The notes under the pieces were generated by a model. That model was not told where the DNA came from and did not search any database. It worked only from the letters and a program-made list of their open reading frames with translations. Below are positions 54,266 through 63,784 of a stretch of 64,000 bases of DNA, in pieces (the first letter of the stretch is position 1; every line of letters begins with the position of its first letter). Source of the DNA: Amycolatopsis acidiphila (lineage in GTDB: Bacteria > Actinomycetota > Actinomycetes > Mycobacteriales > Pseudonocardiaceae). Both the position numbers and the translations under genes were made by a program. The DNA lies in the NCBI RefSeq assembly GCF_021391495.1, contig NZ_CP090063.1, positions 124,001 through 188,000 on the forward strand. Reading direction: 5' to 3'.

Positions 54266-55021
54266 TCAGATCGGCAGCTTCCGGAAGATCGGCCGCGGCA
54301 CGTGCCGCAGCACCGACATCACCAGCCGGAACGGTGCGGGCGCCCACACGAGATCCTTGCCCTTGCGAGCCGCGTCCACCGCGATCTCGGCGACCTGCTC
54401 GGCGGTCTGCTCCAGTGGCGCCTTGCCCATGCCCTCGGTCATCTTCGTCTTGACCTGGCCCGGGCGGACGACCGTCACGGTGACCCCGTGCGGCGCGAGC
54501 GCCTCGCCGAGGCCGAGGTAGAACCCGTCGAACCCGGCCTTCGTGGAGCCGTAGACGAAGTTCGAGCGGCGCACGCGCTCACCGGCCACCGACGACAGCG
54601 CGATCACCGCGCCGTGCGCCTGCTTCTTGAGCTTCTCCGCCAGCGCGACGCCGACCGACACCGCGGCGGTGTAGTTCACCGTGGCCAGTTCGACGGCCTT
54701 GGCGTGGTCCTGCCACGCCTCTTCGTTGTCTCCGAGCAGCCCGAACGCGACCACCGTGACGTCGATGTCGCCTTCGTCGAACGCCTTGTCCAGCACCGCG
54801 GGGTGCGAAGCGGTGTCCTTGGCGTCGAAGTCCACTTCGGACACTTCGGCGCCCGCCGAGCGCAGCTTCTCCGCGGCGAGCTTGCGGCGCTCGGACGGCC
54901 GGGCCGCGAGCACGACCTTGAGGGGGCGCTCGGCGAGGTACTTGCCGGCGATCGCGAGCGCGATGTCCGACGTGCCGCCGAGCAGCAGGAGCGACTGGGG
55001 GTTGCCTACCGCGTCGATCAC
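54266..55021 (-). CDS. dprE2: Decaprenylphosphoryl-2-keto-ribose reductase
   Basis: DprE2 reduces decaprenylphosphoryl-2-keto-ribose to decaprenyl-phosphoryl arabinose with NADPH or NADH. The 251-residue short-chain dehydrogenase has the cofactor loop [13 protein letters not shown], catalytic Ser in ALSSVAG, and YGSTK (Tyr and Lys) near residue 155. The [11 protein letters not shown] segment and the [14 protein letters not shown] tail are family-typical. The GTG start overlaps the dprE1 stop by four bases, as expected for this pair. Confidence 0.95.
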   Translation of the reverse strand: MIDAVGNPQSLLLLGGTSDIALAIAGKYLAERPLKVVLAARPSERRKLAAEKLRSAGAEVSEVDFDAKDTASHPAVLDKAFDEGDIDVTVVAFGLLGDNEEAWQDHAKAVELATVNYTAAVSVGVALAEKLKKQAHGAVIALSSVAGERVRRSNFVYGSTKAGFDGFYLGLGEALAPHGVTVTVVRPGQVKTKMTEGMGKAPLEQTAEQVAEIAVDAARKGKDLVWAPAPFRLVMSVLRHVPRPIFRKLPI

Positions 55022-56400
55022 AGTTCGAGCCTCCGGCTCATGTCTGAGGCGAAAACGCCTTCGGGGTCAACGGAATGCCGGACCTTGCGCCACTCGTCCA
55101 GGCGCGGGTACATCTTCGCGAAGGTCTCCGCCGTGGTGCGGGAGTCCTTCGCCGTGTACAGCCGGCCGCCGGCGGCCAGCACGTCGGAGTCCAGCTCGAT
55201 GCAGAACCGGCCGAGCCCGTTCTTGATGGGGAAGTCCACGCTGAGCATCCAGCCGGGCGACGGCCAGGACAGCGGCGCGCGGTTGCCCTCGCCCATCCGC
55301 TTGAACACGTTCAGGAACGAGTAGTGCCCGGAGGTCGCGATCTTGCGGCAGATGCGCTTGAGCTCGTCCTCCCGGCCGAACGGGACCGAGAACTGGTACT
55401 GCAGGAAACCCTTCGAACCATAGGCGCGGTTCCACTCGCTGAGCATGTCCAGCGGGTGGTAGAACTGCGTCAGGTTCTGGATCTTGCCGCGCACGCCCTT
55501 CTTCGGCACCGTGCGCTGCCAGACGTTGTTGAGCAGCCCGAAGGTCAGCTTGTTGCCCAGCCCGTTGGGGAACACGTCGGGCAGCGTCGCCAGCTGCGGC
55601 GCGTCGAACTTCAGCGGGTCGTGCCGCAGCTTCTCGGGCAGCTGGTCCACCCGCGCGAGCGAGCCGCGGGAGAACGTCGCGCGGCCCAGCCGCTCGTCGG
55701 AGTTGATCAGGTCCGGCACCGACATCGAGTAGTCGTAGTTGAGGTCGGAGCCGTCGGTGAACAGGGCGAGCGTCTCGTCCAGGTTCGCGGTGCGGTCGGC
55801 GTCGACGACGAAGTACGCGCTCTCGGTCTTCTTCATCCGGATCTTCGCGCGGACGATGATGCCGGTCAGGCCGATGCCCGCGACGGTGGCCCAGAACAGC
55901 TCCGCCTCGGGGCCCTCCGGGGTCAGCGTGCGCACCTGGCCGTCCGCGGTGACCAGGTCCATCGACACGACGTGGTTGCCGAAGCTGCCCGCGCTGTGGT
56001 GGTTCTTGCCGTGGATGTCGTTGGCGATCGCGCCGCCGATGGTCACCTGGCGGGTGCCCGGCAGCACCGGGACCCACAGGCCGTGCGGCAGCGCCGCCTT
56101 CATCAGCTGGTCCAGGCTCACGCCCGCGTCCACGTCGACCAGCGCGCTGTCGGGGTCGATCGAGTGGATCCGGTTCAGCGCGGTCATGTCCACGACCAGG
56201 CCGCCGGCGTTCTGCGCGGTGTCGCCGTAGGAGCGGCCCAGCCCGCGTGCGATCACGCCGCGCTCGCCCGCCTGGGTCACCGCGCGGGCGATGACCTCCA
56301 CGTCCGGCGTGCTGAGCACGTCCGCCGTGGTCGGGGCCGTGCGGGCCCAACCGGTCAGTGTCCGCCGCTCGGTCGGAAAATCGGGAGTCGTCGCGTTCAC
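55018..56400 (-). CDS. dprE1: Decaprenylphosphoryl-beta-D-ribose oxidase
   Basis: DprE1 oxidises decaprenylphosphoryl ribose at C2, the first half of the ribose-to-arabinose epimerisation. The 460-residue FAD enzyme shows [15 protein letters not shown] (FAD binding), [16 protein letters not shown] (covering the FAD-contacting His), and the C-terminal [21 protein letters not shown]. Counting from the start, residue 387 is Ser in [11 protein letters not shown], where M. tuberculosis has the Cys387 attacked by benzothiazinones. The start is ATG. The gtrA-like gene is divergent across 93 bases. Confidence 0.97.
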   Translation of the reverse strand: MNATTPDFPTERRTLTGWARTAPTTADVLSTPDVEVIARAVTQAGERGVIARGLGRSYGDTAQNAGGLVVDMTALNRIHSIDPDSALVDVDAGVSLDQLMKAALPHGLWVPVLPGTRQVTIGGAIANDIHGKNHHSAGSFGNHVVSMDLVTADGQVRTLTPEGPEAELFWATVAGIGLTGIIVRAKIRMKKTESAYFVVDADRTANLDETLALFTDGSDLNYDYSMSVPDLINSDERLGRATFSRGSLARVDQLPEKLRHDPLKFDAPQLATLPDVFPNGLGNKLTFGLLNNVWQRTVPKKGVRGKIQNLTQFYHPLDMLSEWNRAYGSKGFLQYQFSVPFGREDELKRICRKIATSGHYSFLNVFKRMGEGNRAPLSWPSPGWMLSVDFPIKNGLGRFCIELDSDVLAAGGRLYTAKDSRTTAETFAKMYPRLDEWRKVRHSVDPEGVFASDMSRRLEL

Positions 56401-56493
56401 CCGGACCAGGGTAACGATCCCCGATCGGCGGCTTGCGGTTGACCGCTTCTACACTTTCCGCGTCCTTGAAATCCCGGCCGGTGAGGTAGTGCA

Positions 56494-56952
56494 GTGGTGT
56501 CTACGGAACCGCAGGAGTCAACGGAGACGTCGAAGGCCGCCCCCGGCCTGCTCGGCCAGCTGGTGCGTTTCGCGCTCATCGGTGGCTTCTGTGCTTGTCT
56601 CGATCTCGGGGTGTACACCGGCGAACGCGCGCTGGGCATGAACCACGTGCCCTGGGACACCGTCGCGCGGGCGATCAGTTTCATCGTCGGCACGACCACC
56701 GCGTATTTCCTTAACCGGAAATTCACATTTTCTGCAGGGCGAAAAGAAGGTGCCGCTCAGGTCGGCAGTTTCGTGCTGCTCTACACCGTGACGTTCTTCG
56801 TCGCCGTCGGCATGAACGCACTCATGCTGCAGGTGCTGCCGCCTGCTTCCTGGCAGCCGACCCTGGCGTGGGTCATCTCGCAGGGCACCGCGACCGCGAT
56901 CAACTTCGTGATGCTGAAGTGGGTCGTGTTCCGTGAGCAGCCCACCGCCTAG
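56494..56952 (+). CDS. GtrA-family membrane protein (Rv3789-like)
   Basis: A 152-residue protein with four membrane helices and the GtrA layout (RFALIGGFCACLDLGVYT near 25, FLNRKFTFSA near 72). In mycobacteria Rv3789 sits next to dprE1 and is linked to arabinogalactan assembly, where it may act as an anchor or lipid-arabinose carrier. The position here, divergent from dprE1 and just before glfT2, agrees with that. GTG start at 56494. Confidence 0.88.
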   Translation: MVSTEPQESTETSKAAPGLLGQLVRFALIGGFCACLDLGVYTGERALGMNHVPWDTVARAISFIVGTTTAYFLNRKFTFSAGRKEGAAQVGSFVLLYTVTFFVAVGMNALMLQVLPPASWQPTLAWVISQGTATAINFVMLKWVVFREQPTA

Positions 56953-56988
56953 CTCGTGACCAAGAATCCTCTGGAGGACAGCGAACCC

Positions 56989-58941
56989 ATGGCTGGTAAG
57001 ACCGCCACCGGACGGGCCACCACCGCGACGGCAAGGACGCGGGGCACCGGCTCCCGCGCGGCCGCGACCGAGGAGGAGACCACGTTCTCCGAGCACACCC
57101 CCAAGGGGCGGCTGACCACCCAGCGGGGGCTCTTCGCGGGCCCGTCGCCGGTCGTGTCGAAGGACCTCTACGCCGAGGTAGCGGAGGGTGTCGTCACCCG
57201 CAAGCGCGAGCGCATCAGCCTGGAGGGGTCGGCCCGGGTCTCCGGCAACACCTACTTCGGCCGGTTCCCGGCCAGCTACTGGCAGCGCTGGACCACCGTC
57301 CGTGAGGTCCGCGCCGAACTCGTCGTCACCGGCTCGGGCTTCGTCGCCGTGCGCGCGTCGGACTACGAGGGCGAGCCGCGCACCGTCGCCGCCCAGGAGG
57401 TCGAGGGCGCGAAGGGGACGGCGCTGAGCTTCGACCTGAAGCTCGACAAGTTCCTCGACGGCGGCGCGCTGTGGCTGGACCTGGAGACCGAGGCCGGGCA
57501 GCAGCTGAGCGTCGAGCGGGTCCGCTGGACGGTCGAGCCGCCGGAGACGATCCGGCCGACCGCGGTGACGATCTGCACGATGAACCGCGCCGACGACTGC
57601 CTGGCGAACCTGCGGGCGCTGGCCGGGGACATCTCCTCGCTGGACACTCTCGACGCGATCTACGTCACCGACCAGGGCACCGACCGGGTGGACTCGCGCG
57701 ACGGGTTCGCGCAGGTCGCGGGCGACCTCGGGGACAAGCTGCACTACATCGTCCAGCCGAACCTCGGCGGTGCCGGCGGGTTCACCCGCGGGCTGTTCGA
57801 GGTGGCCGGGCACACCGAGACCGAGCACGCGAACGTCCTGTTCATGGACGACGACGTGCTGCTCGAGCCGGACCTGGTGATCCGGATGACGGCGTTCTCC
57901 AACCGCGCCGCGAACCCGATCATCGTCGGCGGCCAGATGCTCAACCTGCTGCACCCGCACCAGTTGCACGTGGGGGCGGAGTACGCGCGACTGAACACGC
58001 TGGAGCCGGGTCAGCCGGTCGAGCACAGCCTGTCCACCGCGGACCTGCTGGGCGTCGACGAGGAGACCGGCAAGCCGAACAAGCAGGAGCGGCGTCTCGA
58101 CGCGGGGTACAACGGCTGGTGGTCGTGCCTGATCCCGTACGAGGTGGTGAAGGAGGTCGGCTACCCGATGCCGTTCTTCTTCCAGTGGGACGACGCGGAG
58201 TACAGCTACCGGGCGCGCGCCCACGGCTTCCCGACGGTGACGCTGCCCGGTGCGGGCGTGTGGCACGCGGACTTCCACTGGAAGGACTGGGACGAGTGGC
58301 ACCGGTACTTCAACCTGCGCAACTCGATCATCACGGCGGCGCTGCACAGCGAGTTCAACCTGAACGTGCTGGCCAGGGTGCTGATGGCGCAGCTGGTGCG
58401 GTACCTGCTCGGGATGCAGTACGGGCTGACGCACACGCTGATCAAGGCGGTGGAGGACTTCCTCGAGGGCCCGGAGATCCTGCACGACGGCGGGGTCGCG
58501 GCGATGAAGGACATCCGCGAGATCCGCGCCCGGTACCCGGAGACGAAGCGGCACGACCCGACCGACGTGCCGGGCATCGCGTCGAACGACATCGGCATCA
58601 TCAACAGCCCCGGCAGGCCGGCCTTCCAGCGGCTCGTGCTGGTCAAGCGCGTGCTCGACCGGCTCCGCGGCCGGTCCCGGTTCGCGCTCGGTGCGATCCC
58701 GATGGACGAGGCGAGCTGGTGGCACGTGGCCCTGTTCGACACGGCGGTCGTGACGGACGCGAACCAGGAGGGCGTGCGGGTGCGCAAGTACGACCGTGAC
58801 CGCATGTTCGAGCTGGCCAAGCACGGGGTGCGGGTGATCAACCGGCTGCGCAAGGAGGGCCGTGCCGTGCAGGCCCAGTACAAGCGGGCGATGCCGGGCC
58901 TGACCAGCCGGGAGAACTGGAAGCGCCTGTACGAGCTGTGA
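56989..58941 (+). CDS. glfT2: Galactofuranosyltransferase GlfT2
   Basis: GlfT2 polymerises the galactan with alternating beta-1,5 and beta-1,6 galactofuranose. The 650-residue product has an N-terminal beta domain (FGRFPASYWQRWT), a GT-A domain with QPNLGGAGGFTRG, the metal motif FMDDDV (Asp287-289), NGWWSC, and FFQWDDAEYSYRA with the second acidic pair, and a helical C-terminus. The ATG at 56989 has a GGAGGA site. A GTG at 56956 in frame would add 11 residues but has no good site. A terminator follows. Confidence 0.95.
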   Translation: MAGKTATGRATTATARTRGTGSRAAATEEETTFSEHTPKGRLTTQRGLFAGPSPVVSKDLYAEVAEGVVTRKRERISLEGSARVSGNTYFGRFPASYWQRWTTVREVRAELVVTGSGFVAVRASDYEGEPRTVAAQEVEGAKGTALSFDLKLDKFLDGGALWLDLETEAGQQLSVERVRWTVEPPETIRPTAVTICTMNRADDCLANLRALAGDISSLDTLDAIYVTDQGTDRVDSRDGFAQVAGDLGDKLHYIVQPNLGGAGGFTRGLFEVAGHTETEHANVLFMDDDVLLEPDLVIRMTAFSNRAANPIIVGGQMLNLLHPHQLHVGAEYARLNTLEPGQPVEHSLSTADLLGVDEETGKPNKQERRLDAGYNGWWSCLIPYEVVKEVGYPMPFFFQWDDAEYSYRARAHGFPTVTLPGAGVWHADFHWKDWDEWHRYFNLRNSIITAALHSEFNLNVLARVLMAQLVRYLLGMQYGLTHTLIKAVEDFLEGPEILHDGGVAAMKDIREIRARYPETKRHDPTDVPGIASNDIGIINSPGRPAFQRLVLVKRVLDRLRGRSRFALGAIPMDEASWWHVALFDTAVVTDANQEGVRVRKYDRDRMFELAKHGVRVINRLRKEGRAVQAQYKRAMPGLTSRENWKRLYEL

Positions 58942-58948
58942 CGTTGTG

Positions 58949-58999
58949 GTGCGAGACCCCGTGGTTCCCTGTCCGGAGCTGCGGGGTCTCGTGCTTTCC
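58949..58999 (+). terminator. Hairpin terminator after glfT2
   Basis: CGAGACCCCG (58952-58961) pairs with CGGGGTCTCG (58982-58991), a perfect 10-bp stem with a 20-base loop, followed by TGCTTTCC. It starts about 10 bases after the glfT2 stop and separates the wall gene from the type VII module. Confidence 0.7.
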
Positions 59000-59122
59000 G
59001 GGAACCGCGGGCCCGTGAGCTGCGTCGAAGTGATGTTTCTGCGTGAAAGCGCGGTTGCGGTCGGTTGTCGGCCAGTAGACTCCGCGAGGTAACCGGACGA
59101 GACGACGGGGGACGGGACAGCG

Positions 59123-59593
59123 ATGACGGGGTTCGTGCCCAACGCGGGCCAGCCGCAAACTACGGGCGCCGGTGTCGGTGGCGCGGTAGGCGCCGCCGTC
59201 GGCGGCATGCTCAGCGAGGCGGCCATCGCCTCCACCTCGGCCGAGGTGCAGAAACTGGTGGACTCTGCCAAGTCGGGCGGCTTCGCGATCAGCGAAGAAG
59301 GCGCGAACGAGTACATCAAGGTGTTCCGTGGTTTCGAGGACCAGCTCAACGCGCTGGAGACCACCGTGCAGGACGCGAGCCAGTCTCCCCAGCTTGGCGG
59401 AAGCACGTACGCGAGCACTGTCGCGTCAGAAACAGTGAAGATCGCGACTGGTGATCACCAGTCGTACTCCACCGCGCTTCGATCGCTCGGCGTCATCGTG
59501 AAACAGGCGCGAGAGGCCTTCGAGGACGCGAAGAAGAACTACGCGCAGATGGATGATGACGCGAAGCAGACGTTCGGTGGGATTCAGGTCTGA
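59123..59593 (+). CDS. Type VII secretion substrate-like protein (EspC/WXG-like)
   Basis: A 156-residue helical protein with a Gly/Ala-rich first part (GAGVGGAVGAAVGGML), then a helical hairpin and a helix rich in Asp/Lys/Gln (FEDAKKNYAQMDDDAKQTFGG) at the end. Position and composition suggest a small ESX-type substrate or EspC-like partner of the PPE-like protein downstream. A clear WXG motif is missing. The ATG is 3 codons before the first hydrophobic patch, with a GGGGGACGGGACAG region upstream. Confidence 0.5.
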   Translation: MTGFVPNAGQPQTTGAGVGGAVGAAVGGMLSEAAIASTSAEVQKLVDSAKSGGFAISEEGANEYIKVFRGFEDQLNALETTVQDASQSPQLGGSTYASTVASETVKIATGDHQSYSTALRSLGVIVKQAREAFEDAKKNYAQMDDDAKQTFGGIQV

Positions 59594-59596
59594 TCA

Positions 59597-60196
59597 ATGC
59601 GAAACACTGTACGTAAGGCCTGGATCGTCCTGCCGTTCGTGACCGCAGCCATGGTCGTGGTCGGCTGCTCCACCGCCAGCACCGGCAACCCCATCCCGCA
59701 GACCGGTCCTTCGGCAAGTGGCGGTCAGCAGAGCTCTTCGGCGCCGACCAGCTCTGCCGGTGACTCGAGACTGGGTTCGGTCAACGCCTGTGACCTGCTC
59801 ACGACTCAGGAAGCGGCGTCTCTCATGAAGGCGCAGGGACCTGGGCACAACGAGGACACCACGGCGTCCGGCGCGACAAGCAATTGCAAGTGGACCGGTC
59901 GCTCCGCGGACGACAGTTCCACGAACCTGAGCATCAGCGTGCGGGCCGCCCAGGGGCTGGATCAGGTGAACAACTCGGGCGGAAATCTGACCCAGGGATC
60001 GATCAACGGCCGCCCGGCCAGCCAGTATGTGCCGAGTGCGGGCGGATATTGCATGGTCTCGCTTGCCGTGAGCTCCGATTCCCGCGTCGACCTGGGCTAC
60101 TCGCTCCTCGCTGCAACTGACAACACCGAGGTGTGCCGGACTGCGAGCGATATCGCCAACATCGTCGAACCCAAGCTGCCGAAGTACGAGGGGTAG
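59597..60196 (+). CDS. DUF3558 lipoprotein in the type VII module
   Basis: A 199-residue lipoprotein with a signal peptide ending in VVVGC (lipobox Cys about residue 24), a Ser/Gly/Thr-rich linker, and a DUF3558 domain (NACDLLTTQEAASLM, then CKWTGRSADD). It is related to the gene at 33818. It starts three bases after the preceding gene and ends three bases before the PPE-like gene, so it belongs to this operon. DUF3558 lipoproteins next to ESX substrates are common in Pseudonocardiaceae. Confidence 0.8.
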   Translation: MRNTVRKAWIVLPFVTAAMVVVGCSTASTGNPIPQTGPSASGGQQSSSAPTSSAGDSRLGSVNACDLLTTQEAASLMKAQGPGHNEDTTASGATSNCKWTGRSADDSSTNLSISVRAAQGLDQVNNSGGNLTQGSINGRPASQYVPSAGGYCMVSLAVSSDSRVDLGYSLLAATDNTEVCRTASDIANIVEPKLPKYEG

Positions 60197-60199
60197 ACC

Positions 60200-61738
60200 A
60201 TGACCAATCCGCAGCAGCAGGGCAACCAGGGCCTGGACCAGTACAACAACCAGTACCAGGACATGACCCCCTGGACGCACGGTGGCCGCTACACCTCGCC
60301 GGAAGAGGCGCTCAAGCAGCAGCTCGTCGCGCAGGGGTACGACCCCAACAGCAAGGGGTTCTTCGACCTCTTCAACAACCTGATCGCGCAGTCGAAGGCG
60401 AACGCCACCGCCGACCAGCAGCGCACCCAGCAGTCGCGCCAGCTGAGCCAGGGCGTCGAGTTCCGCAGTGGGCTGCCGGCGCCGGACACGCACTACCAGG
60501 GCTACGACCACAGCACGCTGCAGACCATGGTCCAGTCGGTCAACCCCGGCCAGGTCACCGGTGTCTCCACCTCCTGGACCCAGCTCGCCAACGCGATGGC
60601 CACCTTCGGCCAGCAGCTGGGCCAGGCGGCGACCAAGTCGGGCGCCACGTGGAAGGGTGACGCGGCCGAGTCGGCCTACAACTTCGTCTCCGGGCTCGGC
60701 ACCTGGAGCGACCAGAGCGGCCAGGCGGCACAGCTCGCGTCCGACCAGGTCTACAGCCAGTCCTCCGCGGCCGAGACCGCCAAGAACAGCATGCCCGAGC
60801 CCATCCCGTTCAGCTGGACCGACGAGATGAAGGGCTGGGCCAGCTCGAACCCGCTGGACCTCGTCGACAACATCGACAAGTCCTTCCAGAAGCAGCAGCA
60901 GAGCCAGGAGGCCCACGACCAGGCCGTCCAGGTCATGACGTCCTACGACAACAACCTCTACACCGCCGCCTCCAAGGCGCCCGCGTTCAACCCGCCGCCC
61001 ACCTTCGAGGGCCCCACGGGCGGCACCACCGGGCACCTCAGCGGCAGCATCGACGGCACCTCCTCCGCCGGCTACACCGGCCCGTCGGGCGGCACCGGCG
61101 GTGTCGGGGGCACCGGCGGCACACCGGGCGGCGGCCAGGTCGGCGGCGGCAACTCCGGCTCCCTCAGCGGCAGCCTCGCAGGTCTCAGCACCCCGGTCGC
61201 GCCGACCCTCAACAGCGGCGTCAAGACCGGCGGCAGCAGCACGCCCGGCCGGACCAGCGCGCAGGGCTTCCAGCCGCCCGGCGGCAACTCCAACTCCTCG
61301 ACCAGCTCCGGACTCGGCCAGGCCGGCCTTGGCAGCATGGGCGGTATGCCGATGGGCGCCATGGGCGGCGGCTTCGGCGGCATGGGCGACGGGGACGACT
61401 ACTCGAGCAAGGTCGGCCGCGGTGGCGGCAGCGGGTTCGGCCCCGGCGGCTCGGCCGCGAGCAGCGGCAGCGGGAGCAGCGGCAGCGCCGGCGCCGGCGC
61501 GCAGAGCGGTGCCCGGGCCGGCGGTGCGGGTGCGGCCGAGACCGCCGCGGGCGGCAGCGGCGCCCGCGGGTCGGCCGGGTCCAGCGGACGCAGCGGTATG
61601 GGCGGCATGGGCCACGGCGGCAAGGGACAGGGCGGCGAGGACGAGGAGCACCAGCGCCCGTCCTGGCTCATCGAGCCCGACCCGGACGAGGTCTTCGGCA
61701 CCACCGAGCGCACCGCCCCACCGGTGATCGGCGAGTAA
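60200..61738 (+). CDS. PPE-like type VII secretion protein with glycine-rich tail
   Basis: A 512-residue protein. The N-terminal half (about 1-270) is helical, Gln/Asn-rich, with a WKGDAAESAYNF motif near residue 150, matching the PPE/WXG-type helical layout. Residues 275-490 are a long Gly/Ser/Pro-rich region (GGTGGVGGTGGTPGGG; GMGGMPMGAMGGGFGGMG), ending in an acidic tail (PDPDEVFGTTERTAPP). It is a likely secreted substrate, with EspG-like protein at 62112 as chaperone. No YxxxD/E secretion motif was confirmed. Confidence 0.7.
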   Translation: MTNPQQQGNQGLDQYNNQYQDMTPWTHGGRYTSPEEALKQQLVAQGYDPNSKGFFDLFNNLIAQSKANATADQQRTQQSRQLSQGVEFRSGLPAPDTHYQGYDHSTLQTMVQSVNPGQVTGVSTSWTQLANAMATFGQQLGQAATKSGATWKGDAAESAYNFVSGLGTWSDQSGQAAQLASDQVYSQSSAAETAKNSMPEPIPFSWTDEMKGWASSNPLDLVDNIDKSFQKQQQSQEAHDQAVQVMTSYDNNLYTAASKAPAFNPPPTFEGPTGGTTGHLSGSIDGTSSAGYTGPSGGTGGVGGTGGTPGGGQVGGGNSGSLSGSLAGLSTPVAPTLNSGVKTGGSSTPGRTSAQGFQPPGGNSNSSTSSGLGQAGLGSMGGMPMGAMGGGFGGMGDGDDYSSKVGRGGGSGFGPGGSAASSGSGSSGSAGAGAQSGARAGGAGAAETAAGGSGARGSAGSSGRSGMGGMGHGGKGQGGEDEEHQRPSWLIEPDPDEVFGTTERTAPPVIGE

Positions 61739-61747
61739 CCGAACGGA

Positions 61748-61990
61748 TCAGTGCAGACCGAACACCTTGCCTTTTCGCTGCAGGTCGTCGATATAGGCGA
61801 CGGCGACGTGCGCGAAATTGACGGAAATACGGGATTCGTCTTTGGTCTGCACTGATTCCGTGGAACCGTGTTCGAGCAGCAGGGGCAGTTTCGATGCGAG
61901 TTCTTCCGCACCTTCCCCGGGCAGGGCGAACACCAGTGGTTCGCCGCCGGTGGCGAGGTGCAGGACGAGTGCGGGTTTGGTTTCGGCCAT
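61748..61990 (-). CDS. Small conserved-looking protein of unknown function
   Basis: An 80-residue soluble protein (ATG at 61990). It reads as a small beta-alpha fold, with VLHLATGGEPLVFALPGEGAEEL followed by ISVNFAHVAVAYIDDLQRKG. I recognise no family. It lies between the PPE-like and EspG-like genes on the other strand, 9 bases from the PPE-like stop. The start is preferred over longer options because upstream residues are not plausible. Confidence 0.55.
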   Translation of the reverse strand: MAETKPALVLHLATGGEPLVFALPGEGAEELASKLPLLLEHGSTESVQTKDESRISVNFAHVAVAYIDDLQRKGKVFGLH

Positions 61991-62111
61991 GCTTCCAGAA
62001 CACCAGTTTCCGATCTTGTACTGCAACCGGGTTCGCTGACGGCTGAGAGAGTCCGAAAACGCAGCTGATCCGCTAACGTGCTGCAGGGACCATTTCCGAG
62101 GGGGAACGTCG

Positions 62112-62873
62112 ATGCCACACCAGTTCTCGCTGTCGCTGGCGGCGCTGGACGTGCTGCTCGAGCACATGAAGCTCGGGCGGGCGCCCGCGCCGTTCGAGGT
62201 GCCCTACATCGGCACGTCGAGCACCCAGCGGGCACAGGTGCGCGGAGCGGTGTTCCGTGAGCTCGAATCCCGTGGCCTCGCCGGCCGCGGCCGACTCGAC
62301 CCGGACCTGGAGCTGGCGCTGCACACCTTCACCAAAGCGCCCGTCGCGATCACCGCCGTCGCTCAGCTGGAGGAGGGCAAGCAGCTGTTCGCCCGCGCCG
62401 TGTCGAACGGGCAGTACGCGGTGGTCGCCAAGCAGGACCAGAACTCGGTGATCTTCACCGACGCCCGCCCGACGGCGATCGTGCCCGGCATCGTCGACCT
62501 GCTGCCGCTCACCCCGGCGGCCGCCGGCCAGTCGGTCACCGTGTCGAAGCCGGCGAAGCGCGCGAAGCACCGCCTCGACGACGACAACAGCTACGACCCG
62601 TTCGCCAACGTGAGCAAGCCGCGCTCGACGGCGCCGGCCCAGTTGCGCATGGTCGAGCGCATCTTCCAGAAGCCCAAGCTGCGGATCGGCCAGTTCAGCG
62701 CCGTCGTGCAGGCCCACCGGCTGACCCCGACCGCCTGGTTCGACACCGAAGAGGGCCGCTACTTCGTCACCTCACGCGACGCGGAGGACGGTCAGAGCTG
62801 GGTCACCTACGCGCCCGCGGACAACGCACGGATCGCGCACCACCTGTTCGAGCAGCTGCAGCCGTATCAGTAG
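62112..62873 (+). CDS. EspG-like type VII secretion chaperone
   Basis: A 253-residue protein with the ESX-secretion-associated EspG layout: FSLSLAALDVLLEHMKLGRAPAPFEVP at the start, RAVFRELESRGLAGRGRLDPDLELALHTF, and a C-terminal RYFVTSRD with a VTYAPADNARIAHHLFEQL helix. EspG binds PE-PPE or PPE-like substrates and keeps them soluble. This supports a link to the PPE-like gene at 60200. The end overlaps glfT1 (on the other strand) by seven bases. Confidence 0.8.
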   Translation: MPHQFSLSLAALDVLLEHMKLGRAPAPFEVPYIGTSSTQRAQVRGAVFRELESRGLAGRGRLDPDLELALHTFTKAPVAITAVAQLEEGKQLFARAVSNGQYAVVAKQDQNSVIFTDARPTAIVPGIVDLLPLTPAAAGQSVTVSKPAKRAKHRLDDDNSYDPFANVSKPRSTAPAQLRMVERIFQKPKLRIGQFSAVVQAHRLTPTAWFDTEEGRYFVTSRDAEDGQSWVTYAPADNARIAHHLFEQLQPYQ

Positions 62874-63784
62874 CGGAAGAACTTCTCCCGCTGCCCCTGC
62901 CGCACCAGCTTCAGCCACTGCAGGAACGCCTTCGGGTCACGCTTGACGCCCACGAAGTACAGCCCGAACCGGATCACCTCGAGGGCGCCGATCTTGCGCA
63001 TCCCGGGCTGCGACAGCAGATAACCCCGGTTGCGGTAGGTGTAGTAGCGCTTGACCTCGTTCTCCGGGTCCTGCGCGTGGAACCGCCCGCCGAGCATCGG
63101 CTTGAACTCGTCCGAGCCGTCGGGGTGCAGGTAGGACGCCTTCAGCGACGTGCCGAACGGCAGCCCCGACCGCGCCAGCCGCCGGTGCACCTCGACCTCG
63201 TCACCGCGGAAGAACAGCCGCAGGTCCGGCACGCCGACGACGTCCAGCGTGGACGCGCGGAACAGCGCGCCGTTGAACAGCGAGGCGATCCCGGGCAGGA
63301 AGTCGGCGCCCAGCTCCGCCGAGGACCGCTTCCAGGTCAGGCCCCGCCGCAGCGGGAACGCCAGCTTCGCGGGCGCGTCGATGTTCGTCACCACCGGCGA
63401 CACCTCGGCCAGGCCGCGCTTGTCGGCCTCCGTCAGCAGCACCTCGAGGACGGTCTCGTCGGCGGGCCTGCCGTCGTCGTCCGCCAGCCACACCCAGTCC
63501 GCGCCCAGTGACAGCGCGTGCAGCATGCCCAGCGCGAACCCGCCCGCGCCACCGAGGTTCCGGTGCGAGGGCAGGTAGGTGTACGGCAGCGGATAGGACT
63601 CGACGACCGCGCGCGCGGGCTGGTCCGGCCCGTTGTCGACGACCACGAGGTGGTCGACCGGCCGGGTCTGCGCGGCGATCACCTTGAGCGAGTCCGCGAG
63701 CAGGTCACGCCGGTGCCTGGTGACCACGACGGCCACCACGGCACCCTTGCCGAGCGGCGCCTGCTCGGGACTGCTCATGCTCAC
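62867..63784 (-). CDS. glfT1: Galactofuranosyltransferase GlfT1
   Basis: GlfT1 adds the first galactofuranose residues to the lipid-linked linker of arabinogalactan. The 305-residue GT-A enzyme has the N-terminal VVAVVVTRHRRDLLADSL, the DNG motif, NLGGAGGFALGM, and DDDGRP as metal-binding motif near residue 103. The FFRGDEVEVHRR segment carries the catalytic acid region. GTG at 63784 overlaps the ATPase stop; an ATG two codons later is an alternative. It partners with the wzt-type gene. Confidence 0.92.
   Translation of the reverse strand: MSMSSPEQAPLGKGAVVAVVVTRHRRDLLADSLKVIAAQTRPVDHLVVVDNGPDQPARAVVESYPLPYTYLPSHRNLGGAGGFALGMLHALSLGADWVWLADDDGRPADETVLEVLLTEADKRGLAEVSPVVTNIDAPAKLAFPLRRGLTWKRSSAELGADFLPGIASLFNGALFRASTLDVVGVPDLRLFFRGDEVEVHRRLARSGLPFGTSLKASYLHPDGSDEFKPMLGGRFHAQDPENEVKRYYTYRNRGYLLSQPGMRKIGALEVIRFGLYFVGVKRDPKAFLQWLKLVRQGQREKFFRY

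Noticed and set aside
56518..59418. A 966-codon minus-strand open frame opposite gtrA and glfT2.
   Set aside because: GlfT2 on the plus strand is certain; the antisense frame has no recognisable motif.
47064..62873. A complete type VII secretion system.
   Set aside because: Only substrates, a chaperone and lipoproteins are seen; no EccC ATPase, EccD channel or mycosin gene is present.
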